Counted from the stretch's first letter, positions 7,882 through 14,196 are shown. The stretch: DNA of 15,896 nt from an uncultured Bacteroidales bacterium (GCA_937896505.1 CALBNP010000017.1:1-15896); one strand, 5' to 3'. Numbers and translations: made by a program. The notes: generated from the letters alone by a model not told the origin.

Positions 7882-8953
7882 CTGCACCTCCTAATTTTAA
7901 TATATGTTTGTATTGGTCATCAGTAACAGGACAAAATCCCCAATATTGATTACCATCCATTCCGACATCCTCTAAAAGCTTTTTTCTAATTACTTTTTTC
8001 GTAAAGGCAACATTGTAGAGCATCTTGATAACAGTAAAACTGTTTTTATACCTATACCATTTACGCAAATCGTTCTCAGAAAATATGCTATACTGGTTTG
8101 TAAATGTCACAAATTCATTTTCATTTTTGAAGTCATTGAAAGTTTTCACTTCATTTACTGTACAGACTGACGTAACAACACTTCGATAGTTTGCAGCCCC
8201 TAAACCATCTGTAGTTCTATAAATTAATAATATATCGCCTTTTTTTAATTTGTCGACATGTTCCATCCAACAAATGTAAATTTTGTGAATAGAATTCGTA
8301 GGGCTAATATCTCGAACCAGATCGTATGGATTCTCATTATGTAATATAGAATCTGGAAATAACCGCGTATGGTAATCGGGTCTAACTGAAAGTATTCTTT
8401 TTTTCACGCCATCGCTTTTAACGAATGGGTAATCTTTAACAATATCACCAGTTGTATTTCTCATGTCTTTAACGAGCACATATTCAGCACCTCTATCTCC
8501 ATGATTTTTATCTGCAACGTGATTGAATCCGAAATTTTCAAAAGACATTATCAGGTATTCCAATTCTTTAATAGGAAATATCGTAACATAAATTTCATCC
8601 ACATCATCAGCAATAGCTCTATCCATTATTTTTTTCATAAAACGTTCACCTCGTCGTGAACCTCTTGGAGAAATTTTAAATGTTCCGACTTTTAGTCTTT
8701 TCTTTGGCGGAAGAATCGGTATAACATCACTCAATTCCCCTTCCTCAATCTTAAGATAAAGAAAATCCAAAATGTGTCCACTTTTGTCCATGAAAACGTA
8801 TGCCGATTCGTTATTGGCAGCTTTCTTCTTAAACCATTGTTCAAATTCGGGATAACTAGTTTTTAAACTATCAAAAAACGAATCGCCAAGATTCAATTCG
8901 GAAAATAACCGAATTGCTAAATCCATGTTTTGCTGCGAGCTATTGTTACACAT
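7859..8953 (-). CDS. GNAT acetyltransferase fused to a PUA/EVE-like domain
   Basis: First gene of the operon, 364 residues. The N-terminal half (about 50-165) reads as a GNAT fold: beta strands AYVFMD and FLYLKIE, motif A with acetyl-CoA-type RGSRRGERF (about 98-105) followed by a helix, a strand IYVTIFP, and a final FENFGFNHVADK motif typical of GNAT C-termini. After a linker, the C-terminal half (about 185-358) resembles EVE/PUA-like domains, with VDKLKKGDILLIYRT and an ending WGFCPVTDDQYKHIL. Such domains bind modified bases or RNA. The fusion suggests acetylation of, or dependent on, a nucleic-acid target. The start at 8953 gives the longest sensible product; M10 (8926) is an alternative. 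A promoter candidate lies 34 bp upstream. The GNAT call is fairly good; the PUA-like call is moderate. Confidence 0.72.
   Translation of the reverse strand: MCNNSSQQNMDLAIRLFSELNLGDSFFDSLKTSYPEFEQWFKKKAANNESAYVFMDKSGHILDFLYLKIEEGELSDVIPILPPKKRLKVGTFKISPRGSRRGERFMKKIMDRAIADDVDEIYVTIFPIKELEYLIMSFENFGFNHVADKNHGDRGAEYVLVKDMRNTTGDIVKDYPFVKSDGVKKRILSVRPDYHTRLFPDSILHNENPYDLVRDISPTNSIHKIYICWMEHVDKLKKGDILLIYRTTDGLGAANYRSVVTSVCTVNEVKTFNDFKNENEFVTFTNQYSIFSENDLRKWYRYKNSFTVIKMLYNVAFTKKVIRKKLLEDVGMDGNQYWGFCPVTDDQYKHILKLGGADERYFID
7887..7892 (-). promoter_or_regulatory. Strong Shine-Dalgarno deciding the ASCH start
   Basis: AGGAGG, read on the minus strand, ends 5 nt before the ATG at 7881. Such a strong site is uncommon in Bacteroidales and supports 7881 rather than the in-frame GTG at 7887, which would overlap it. 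Confidence 0.7.
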
Positions 8954-8986
8954 AATGACACTTTTGAGTACTTATAATATCAGGTG

Positions 8987-8994
8987 CAAAAATA
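8987..8994 (-). promoter_or_regulatory. Candidate -7 box proximal to the GNAT operon
   Basis: TATTTTTG on the minus strand (plus strand CAAAAATA), 34 bp upstream of the ATG at 8953, fits TAnnTTTG. It has no TTTG at the expected -33 distance, so it may be weaker than, or an alternative to, the box at 9129. Confidence 0.4.
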
Positions 8995-9032
8995 CTCTTT
9001 TTATCTTATGGATAACATATCTTTTCCACTAT

Positions 9033-9098
9033 TTATTCCATCTTCACGGCTTTTACATAGAATCCACTAAAGTCCATTCTTCTCCATTGAAACCGCAT
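9033..9098 (-). other. Possible micro-ORF or gene remnant in the operon leader
   Basis: An ATG at 9098 opens a 21-codon frame ending in TAA at 9033, with a coding-like product ending GFYVKAVKME. The frame is open further upstream without ATG. A neighbouring frame of the same strand reads GFNGEEWTLVDSM and also looks coding-like, which suggests a decayed small gene with frameshifts. It lies directly downstream of the 9129-9161 promoter, so a leader peptide is the alternative. Support is weak. Confidence 0.2.
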
Positions 9099-9128
9099 AG
9101 TATCACCTTCATCACAGTCTTGTTCAGG

Positions 9129-9161
9129 CAAAAATACAATTTATTCCGCTTTTGCAGCAAA
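9129..9161 (-). promoter_or_regulatory. Full-consensus Bacteroidetes promoter facing the GNAT operon
   Basis: On the minus strand a TTTG (9161-9158) is separated by 21 bp from TATTTTTG (9136-9129), matching the TTTG-N19-21-TAnnTTTG consensus exactly. Transcription would start near 9122 and give a leader of about 170 nt before the GNAT gene, which could cover a micro-ORF at 9033-9098. Confidence 0.5.
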
Positions 9162-9280
9162 AACATTCACCATTAATATTTAGGAACCCATAATTAGGCG
9201 CTATTCCCATTATTGACTCCCATTTCATCAGTAACACAACATATCCCCAATCGAATAAGTCCAATAACACAATCATCTTT

Positions 9281-9306
9281 GATTTGGCAATCGCGATTGC
9301 CCAATC
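9281..9306. repeat. 26-bp near-perfect palindrome (operator-like)
   Basis: The core GGCAATCGCGATTGCC (9286-9301) is a perfect 16-bp palindrome. After one mismatched pair (9285/9302) it continues with GATT/AATC arms, giving 12 of 13 paired positions. It is not followed by a T-run, so it is more like a dimer-binding operator or recombination site than a terminator. Confidence 0.55.
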
Positions 9307-9461
9307 TCCTTTTATCCATTTATTTCATCTTACCTTTGTTGGCCTTTTGACATTGCAAAAGCACAAAAAACATTGAATTATCACGCTAACAGAATATCTA
9401 ACTTTTAAAAAAATGGACGTTATATATTTTATATACAACAATTTATCATGTTAATAATTTT

Positions 9462-9480
9462 GTTGATAAAAAAAATCAAC
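9462..9480. repeat. Short inverted repeat GTTGAT-N7-ATCAAC
   Basis: Six-bp arms around an A-run, followed by CTTTTTATT. It lies 30 bp upstream of the -7 box of the 391-aa gene and uses the same ATCAA core as the array at 10880-11086. It could be an operator or a weak terminator. Confidence 0.35.
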
Positions 9481-9510
9481 CTTTTTATTACAAGTTTCTT
9501 CAAATGTTCG

Positions 9511-9518
9511 TATTTTTG
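9511..9518 (+). promoter_or_regulatory. Candidate -7 box for the 391-aa gene
   Basis: TATTTTTG followed by CA matches TAnnTTTG. It gives a leader of about 93 nt before the ATG at 9618. No clear TTTG is present at the -33 position. Confidence 0.45.
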
Positions 9519-9617
9519 CAATCAAAGGTTATGAATAACCTAAAAACCAAGTGATTCAAGGTCTTTTCACGAAGTTCCTCGAATAAAAAATTAATAGTAA
9601 GAAATTCAGTATTGCTC

Positions 9618-10793
9618 ATGAAATACAGTGCAAACATTACAGACCCACAAACAGGACTTGAAACCGTCCTTTCAGCAGCCCAAAACTTCAACTGCGACCG
9701 GTTCGTCTATGCCATCCGCTACAAGAACATCAAAGAAGATGCACTCATTAAGCTTCGCGACTATGTGGCTTTTCACAGAAACCTTGTTGAAAAGGAACAC
9801 GACAAGCTTCAGGCATTTTCATCGGACTACAACAAAAAATTTGTCGTCAGCGACAACATGCGCTTTGATACTGCACTCCTACTTTTAAAGCAGTTACGCT
9901 GTAGCATCAGCGGGACCAAAAGGCTAGTCATGCGATTCTGTCCACGGACACGCCGCGATGCCTTAGCCCGTTGGTTTGGCAATAAACTCGTGTCGGCTTT
10001 CGACTATTCCTACATTACCTCCGACATTTACCAGCTCGACCTCTTCAAGTTTGAAGGCTACCCCGATTGCGTGAGCGAAGTGTACAACGAAATGGAAAAG
10101 TTTTTCGCCTTGCTCGTCCGTAGCATACAACTATGCAAACAAGTCCTTTTAGACGAAGATGAAGCAAGAAAAGACCAAGGATATTGCTATGCCCTGTTCG
10201 AGGATTTCAAGGAAGAAGTCCTCAAAGAAATCAACGATTATATGTCATTCTTTACTGCCGAACACCCAGATTTACAAGAAGAAAACAATGCCGTCATCGC
10301 TTGCCGCAACAATTATGACAGCGACTTGGCATGGGCTCCCGTTGGATTCCATAATGGAACGAGGCGACAAGTCAAGCACTTAATCATTAAGCAACTGCTT
10401 GAACAGCAGGCTGGAAATGACTTGACAACCACCGAAATACTCCTTTTCGGCAACGACCCCGAAAGAGTGCATAAAATCCGACATGTCATCATGAATTTCG
10501 GGGTACTATTCCCTGAGAACTATCATAGGGACCATTTGCCCGCCAAACACATTCAAATGTTCATGCAATACTATGGCATCAAGAAAGGGCTTGGAAAAAA
10601 CGCAACAAATTATTTCTACGAAATATACCGACGCAACCCTAACAACACATTAAATATGGTTAGTTACGGAGCCGTCTACAGCACCGTCTATATAAAAGAA
10701 GTAAAAGAAGATATTGATGGCTGTTTTACAGAATTCTCCAGAAATCTAAAATCGCATTTTTACAACACTATTCCACTGCAAAAATTCGGATAA
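9618..10793 (+). CDS. Uncharacterised 391-aa protein
   Basis: Not recognised. The ATG at 9618 is preferred over a TTG six bases upstream. The protein is soluble, with no signal peptide or membrane helix. A basic stretch (about 101-123: KRLVMRFCPRTRRDALARW) follows a leucine-rich helix. A central acidic helical region (about 155-225) is followed by a segment (about 247-297: RRQVKHLIIKQLLEQ, then TTTEILLFG and a second helix) that could be a winged helix. The C-terminal part is rich in Y and N. It is a single-gene unit with its own promoter candidate and a strong terminator, and it sits next to the phased ATCAAG array and the primase-like operon. A DNA-binding or replication-initiator role is conceivable from context but is not shown by any motif I can name. 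Confidence 0.8.
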   Translation: MKYSANITDPQTGLETVLSAAQNFNCDRFVYAIRYKNIKEDALIKLRDYVAFHRNLVEKEHDKLQAFSSDYNKKFVVSDNMRFDTALLLLKQLRCSISGTKRLVMRFCPRTRRDALARWFGNKLVSAFDYSYITSDIYQLDLFKFEGYPDCVSEVYNEMEKFFALLVRSIQLCKQVLLDEDEARKDQGYCYALFEDFKEEVLKEINDYMSFFTAEHPDLQEENNAVIACRNNYDSDLAWAPVGFHNGTRRQVKHLIIKQLLEQQAGNDLTTTEILLFGNDPERVHKIRHVIMNFGVLFPENYHRDHLPAKHIQMFMQYYGIKKGLGKNATNYFYEIYRRNPNNTLNMVSYGAVYSTVYIKEVKEDIDGCFTEFSRNLKSHFYNTIPLQKFG

Positions 10794-10841
10794 TTCAAAA
10801 AAAACAACTTTTTCGATAATTTCTTTCATAAAAAATGCCAC

Positions 10842-10878
10842 AAAATGTATCGGTTCCCATAAGCCGATACATTTTTTT
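10842..10878 (+). terminator. Rho-independent terminator of the 391-aa gene
   Basis: AAAATGTATCGG (10842-10853) pairs perfectly with CCGATACATTTT (10864-10875) around a 10-nt loop, and the run of T continues to 10878. The 12-bp stem plus T-tract, about 50 bp after the stop codon, is a clear terminator. Confidence 0.85.
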
Positions 10879-10879
10879 A

Positions 10880-11092
10880 ATCAAGTAAAAGACTCTAAAA
10901 TCAAGTAAAATCAAAAAAACTTGATTTGAAGCCATCTTTCTTGATTGCAACTTGATTTCTTTGCCATACCAAATCAAGTATTCCATGATATAAAATCAAA
11001 AAAGTCTCTACCGAAATCAAGATAATCCATTTCAACAATCAACTTCATTCCTCTACAATCAAGTTTTCAAAAATTTTCAATCAAGTTGATTA
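10880..11092. repeat. Helically phased ATCAAG array (iteron-like)
   Basis: Nine copies of ATCAAG or its complement CTTGAT occur at 10880, 10900, 10919 (inverted), 10940 (inverted), 10950 (inverted), 10973, 11016, 11058 and 11080. Degenerate ATCAA copies at 10910, 10995 and 11038 fill the gaps. From 10973 on, the spacings are 22, 21, 22, 20 and 22 bp, which is two turns of B-DNA. The last copy forms the palindrome AATCAAGTTGATT (11079-11091). The region is AT-rich and sits directly upstream of the primase-like operon. Iterons of a replication origin, or a cooperative regulator array, are both possible. Confidence 0.7.
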
Positions 11093-11116
11093 TCAATATA
11101 TTACAGATTTTTTATA

Positions 11117-11124
11117 TATTTTTG
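11117..11124 (+). promoter_or_regulatory. Candidate -7 box for the primase-like operon
   Basis: TATTTTTG in an AT-rich stretch matches TAnnTTTG. Transcription would start near 11131, leaving a leader of about 110 nt. The -33 element is not evident, and the last copy of the ATCAAG array lies 30 bp upstream, where an activator or repressor could act. Confidence 0.45.
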
Positions 11125-11193
11125 CGCCACAAACAGCATCAGGAATGGCCATGCGTAGCCCGTAGGTCTGTTTCGCCCTGAAAGTTGTTTGTA

Positions 11194-11225
11194 GGCACCC
11201 CTCTTGCGAAACGGAGGGTACTGCC
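11194..11225 (+). promoter_or_regulatory. Leader hairpin upstream of the BT4734-like gene
   Basis: GGCA (11194-11197) and CCCTC (11199-11203) pair with GAGGG (11214-11218) and TGCC (11222-11225) around a 10-nt loop. The stem ends 16 nt before the ATG at 11242. The surrounding leader, from about 11131, is markedly GC-richer than the array before it. It could control translation. No known riboswitch was recognised. Confidence 0.45.
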
Positions 11226-11241
11226 GGAAAGGATTAAAAAA

Positions 11242-11886
11242 ATGAAGATCCTTATCACCAACCCAGCAACCCCTCTACAAGAGATTAATAAGGAGGCAAG
11301 TTGCACCATCACCAAGCCAGGACGCTTCTCATTCTTCAGAGCGCCCGCACTCACCGTCAAGCCCTACAAGGTGACTGACATCACAGGGATTTACAAATAC
11401 CTTACACTCTACTCCCCTGCCATGACCGTCACCCGCGAGCTTCGCACCATCAACGATCCCAAACAAGCCCGCAAGTTCAAGGCTTCGCACTTCGACTTCG
11501 TGTGCTTCTCGGGCACCTTCAGCTACCGCAACGACAATAGGCTTATCAAGCACAGCGGTCTGCTCTGCCTCGACTTCGACCACGTCGGCAACCGACATGC
11601 CTTGTGGAAGCTGCGCGAACAGCTCATCGCCGACCCGTTCTTCACCACCTGGCTGCTGTTCACCTCGCCCAGCGGCGACGGCCTCAAATGGGTCATCGGC
11701 ATCGACCTCTGCCTGTGCGACCACAACACATGGTTCCGCGCCTTGCAGAACTATGTCCGTAGCACCTACCATCTCGAAGTGGACGAGAAATGCGGCAACG
11801 TGTCACGCACCTGCTTTCTCCCCTTCGATGGCAACTGCTACGTCCACCCGTCAATCCTTAACGAACCCGATGTATGTCCCTTCTAA
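11242..11886 (+). CDS. BT4734/BF3469 family protein (VirE N-terminal, primase-like)
   Basis: Protein of 214 residues matching the Bacteroidales BT4734-like (formerly VirE_N) family, related to archaeo-eukaryotic primase/PrimPol folds. Visible motifs are LCLDFDHV with D111 and D113 (catalytic-type acidic pair), SPSGDGLKW at about 142-150, and DEKCGNVSRTCFLPFD at about 181-196. These are the three conserved blocks of that fold. The ATG at 11242 is chosen since it follows the hairpin leader; an in-frame ATG at 11185 would run through the hairpin. The next gene starts 11 bp after its stop, so the two form an operon and probably act as a split primase/helicase-like pair. Activity on nucleic acid is inferred, not shown. 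Confidence 0.87.
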   Translation: MKILITNPATPLQEINKEASCTITKPGRFSFFRAPALTVKPYKVTDITGIYKYLTLYSPAMTVTRELRTINDPKQARKFKASHFDFVCFSGTFSYRNDNRLIKHSGLLCLDFDHVGNRHALWKLREQLIADPFFTTWLLFTSPSGDGLKWVIGIDLCLCDHNTWFRALQNYVRSTYHLEVDEKCGNVSRTCFLPFDGNCYVHPSILNEPDVCPF

Positions 11887-11897
11887 TCGCTACTCCT

Positions 11898-13853
11898 ATG
11901 GAAAACAATCAGAATAACACAGAGGTTTTTGACCCTATCTATTGGGCCAACCTCAATAACGACAAGACTACAAAGTCAAACGAATCGACATCATCATTGC
12001 CGACCCACCCTGCAAACGGCACTTCGGGCAACGACGACACCTTGACCCAAGTCACCGAACTGGCTGAAATCATCGTCAGCCAAGGCATCGACATCACCGT
12101 AGGCTACGGCAACTGGCTCAAACTTGGCTTCGCCCTCAGCGATGGATTAGGCGAAGAAGGAAGAAGCATCTACCACAACCTCAGCCGCATCAATGCCGAC
12201 TACGACCCCGCCGATTGCGACAAGCAATACGATGCCTGTCTGCATGGCAAAGGACATGGCATCACCCTCAAGACCTTCTTCCAGATGGCTAAAGATGCCG
12301 GCATCGACCTCAGCTCGTTCGCCAAAGATGTTTGTGCCAAAAATGCCAAAGTGCCAAATGACACATATAGCGAAAAAGAAGGAAAAACAATTGTTTTGGA
12401 GGATTGTGCAACAGGATGGCACGTTGGCACAATGGCACAACTGGCACAAAACACACCCGGCAACGGTAAGACTTTCTGCGACAAGATAGCGCGCACCGAC
12501 TGGCCTGAGTTCTGCCTGCCCATCCTCGACAGCCAGAACGACATTGTGGGAAAAGACAAGATGATGCTCGGTTCGCTCAACCTCGTGTCGGGCATCCTGC
12601 CCAAGTGCCTCTACAGCATCTACGACCGTCGCCGCGTTTACGCTCCGCTCTACAACATCCTCTACGGAGGCTTCGCCACCAAGAAGGGCGACCTCGAGGC
12701 CTGCAAGCAGCTTGTCGTTCCAATAAAGAGCGAGATGCGCCGCCTCTACGAAGCCCAGAAGAGCGCCTACGACCAAGAGAAAGCAGCTTGGGAGAACGCG
12801 CCCAAAGGCGGACGCGGACCTGAACCGGAAGAGCCTGTCTTGCGCTCGCCTTTCATCGCGGCCAACAGCTCGGCCTCGGCTTTCTACCGCACCCTCGACG
12901 CCAACGAGGGTTGGGGCATGATGTTCGAGACCGAAGCTGACACGCTGACCAACATGCTCTCGAAAAGCGAGTACGGCGACTACAGCGACTTGTTGCGTAA
13001 GGCGCATCATCACGAGAGTGCTACAATGGTGCGCGTCAGCGAACACATCAACATCGAGATTGAAGAGCCTCGCCTGTCGGTGTTCCTCACCTGCACAGGC
13101 TCGCAACTGCCGCTGTTGCTGCCCGCTACCAACGTGGCCAACGGTTTGGCTTCGCGATTCCTCTTCTACGGCCTGCCCGACAGCAAGGTCGAGTTCCGCA
13201 ACGTCTTCGAAGGCAACGACATGCCCATCGAGGACATCTTCAAGGAACGCGGGCAAAGGCTGCTCTACCTCTATCACACCCTGCTCGACCGCGAGTCGCA
13301 CCCCATCCAGTTCCTCATGACCAAGACCCAGCAGCAGGAGTTCGTCAGCACCTTCGACGAAGTGCTGAAGGAACAGTTCGCCATGCTCGGCAACGGCATA
13401 CAAGGCTTCATCTTCCGTTTGGCCTTGGAGTGCTACCGCTACGCCATGGTGCTGACGGCACTGCGCCGCCTCTCCGAACGTTACGGCAGCAATGACGGTC
13501 TCTTCGACGACGACGAGCAGGCTCTAGTCTGCGACGACCGCGACTTCCACATCGCCATGACCATCATCAGCTGCTTGGTCAACCACACCGGACGCGTCTA
13601 TGCCGTCATCGGCAACAACGACGACGACCCCTTCGCCAAAGCGCCTTCACGACCTTCTGCCGAACTCAAGAACTACTTTCTGGCATTGCCCGATGGACGC
13701 GAATTCAAGACCGCCGAAGCTATGGAGGTGGCCGCCAAGCAAGGCATTCCCGAGCGTACTGCCAAACGCCTGTTAGGCGATATGGTGGCTCGTTTCCTCG
13801 TCCTCGACCACACTCGTCACGGCATATACCGCAAAATAAGAAAGGAGGAGTAA
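11898..13853 (+). CDS. PriCT-2 and DUF3987 domain protein (helicase-like)
   Basis: Protein of 651 residues from the ATG at 11898 (an ATG at 11874 would overlap the upstream gene by 13 bp). A PriCT-2 primase C-terminal domain is at about 52-140 (GNWLKLGFALSDG, then a conserved DPADCDKQYDACL). A repeat-rich linker leads to the DUF3987 domain, with RRRVYAPLYNILYGG and the P-loop position at about 257-265. There GGFATKKGD replaces the family's usual xxASGKGx, so the glycine before the catalytic lysine is a lysine. The downstream MMFETEADTL block and RSPFIAANSSASAFY match the family. The role is probably DNA unwinding or priming together with the primase-like protein upstream. The altered P-loop leaves ATPase activity uncertain. 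Confidence 0.88.
   Translation: MENNQNNTEVFDPIYWANLNNDKTTKSNESTSSLPTHPANGTSGNDDTLTQVTELAEIIVSQGIDITVGYGNWLKLGFALSDGLGEEGRSIYHNLSRINADYDPADCDKQYDACLHGKGHGITLKTFFQMAKDAGIDLSSFAKDVCAKNAKVPNDTYSEKEGKTIVLEDCATGWHVGTMAQLAQNTPGNGKTFCDKIARTDWPEFCLPILDSQNDIVGKDKMMLGSLNLVSGILPKCLYSIYDRRRVYAPLYNILYGGFATKKGDLEACKQLVVPIKSEMRRLYEAQKSAYDQEKAAWENAPKGGRGPEPEEPVLRSPFIAANSSASAFYRTLDANEGWGMMFETEADTLTNMLSKSEYGDYSDLLRKAHHHESATMVRVSEHINIEIEEPRLSVFLTCTGSQLPLLLPATNVANGLASRFLFYGLPDSKVEFRNVFEGNDMPIEDIFKERGQRLLYLYHTLLDRESHPIQFLMTKTQQQEFVSTFDEVLKEQFAMLGNGIQGFIFRLALECYRYAMVLTALRRLSERYGSNDGLFDDDEQALVCDDRDFHIAMTIISCLVNHTGRVYAVIGNNDDDPFAKAPSRPSAELKNYFLALPDGREFKTAEAMEVAAKQGIPERTAKRLLGDMVARFLVLDHTRHGIYRKIRKEE
13842..13848 (+). 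promoter_or_regulatory. Shine-Dalgarno inside the end of the DUF3987 gene
   Basis: AAGGAGG ends 8 nt before the ATG at 13857 and lies within the last codons of the upstream gene, whose TAA is at 13851-13853. It supports the DUF4248 start and coupled translation. Confidence 0.7.
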
Positions 13854-13856
13854 GCT

Positions 13857-14078
13857 ATGGACAAATTTCCCATCCGTTCCTACACCAAGAAGGAATTGGC
13901 CTTCCGCTACTTCCCCACTGCCGGAAACCCGCATTCGGCCGTCAACCACTTGATGAGTTGGATCAACCGCTGCACGCCTTTGCGCAAGGCCCTCGAAGAG
14001 CATGGCTACCAGAAAACCGCCAAATGGTTCTCGCCGCGCGAAGTCCGTCTCATCATCGAATACCTCGGCGAACCGTAA
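13857..14078 (+). CDS. DUF4248 domain protein
   Basis: Small 73-residue protein of the Bacteroidales DUF4248 family, normally found just after DUF3987 genes. It starts MDKFPIRSYTKKELAFRYFP and ends WFSPREVRLIIEYLGEP. The pattern of Y-x-KKELAxxYxP, a conserved LMSWINRC helix and a final PxxVxxIxxYLG helix resembles a helix-turn-helix DNA-binding module. It follows the upstream gene by 3 bp with its own ribosome-binding site. A regulatory or accessory DNA-binding role is inferred from the fold guess and the neighbours. Confidence 0.85.
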   Translation: MDKFPIRSYTKKELAFRYFPTAGNPHSAVNHLMSWINRCTPLRKALEEHGYQKTAKWFSPREVRLIIEYLGEP

Positions 14079-14097
14079 AATGTCCTCAAATCGCACG

Positions 14098-14196
14098 CAT
14101 CGTATAGCATCGTATAGGTGCCAAATCGCGTCGCTGTATTTTTGCATCGTGATTTCAAGGCAAGGCATCACGAACGGATCACGAAGGCATCACGAA
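14098..14196 (+). repeat. Clustered short direct repeats around a promoter
   Basis: A tandem 10-bp unit CATCGTATAG occurs at 14098-14107 and 14108-14117. Three ATCACGAA units follow at 14167, 14178 and 14189, exactly 11 bp apart, and their inverse TCGTGAT lies at 14147-14153. They flank the -7 box at 14137-14144, so they could be operators for the downstream gene or the leader of its transcript. Confidence 0.55.
14137..14144 (+). promoter_or_regulatory. Candidate -7 box for the 132-aa gene
   Basis: TATTTTTG matches TAnnTTTG and would give a leader of about 180 nt before the ATG at 14331. A TTTG -33 element is not seen. The repeat cluster on both sides suggests regulated transcription. Confidence 0.4.

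Larger units (their letters stand above)
8954..9617. other. Divergent regulatory spacer of 664 bp
   Basis: Lies between the minus-strand operon and the plus-strand 391-aa gene. It carries candidate promoters on both strands (8987-8994 minus, 9129-9161 minus, 9511-9518 plus), a 26-bp palindrome at 9281-9306, a short inverted repeat at 9462-9480 and possible remnants of a small gene near 9033-9098. The part from 9393 to 9510 is very AT-rich. No convincing full gene is seen. Confidence 0.6.
10794..11241. other. 448-bp spacer before the primase-like operon
   Basis: It holds, in order, the terminator at 10842-10878, the phased ATCAAG array, a candidate promoter at 11117-11124 and a GC-richer leader with a hairpin at 11194-11225. 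No gene is supported within it. Confidence 0.7.

Noticed and set aside
8925..9176. Plus-strand frame of 83 codons
   Set aside because: It overlaps the GNAT gene start and the operon promoter, and its composition is not coding-like.
9462..9485. Terminator reading toward the 391-aa gene
   Set aside because: The stem is only six A/T-rich pairs and no gene on the plus strand ends before it.
10880..11092. CRISPR array
   Set aside because: Repeats are only 6-7 bp, occur in both orientations and are separated by about 15 bp, which does not fit repeats and spacers.
11329..11772. Minus-strand frame of 147 codons
   Set aside because: Antisense to the BT4734-like gene, whose three conserved blocks are on the plus strand.
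12454..12480. GNGKTF string resembling a Walker A motif
   Set aside because: It lies before the DUF3987 core at a place where family members have only a KTFxDK segment. The real P-loop position is about 70 residues further on.
12147..13403. Long minus-strand open frame (418 codons)
   Set aside because: It is antisense to the DUF3987 gene, whose GC-rich third positions keep the opposite strand open. The product has no family-like motifs.
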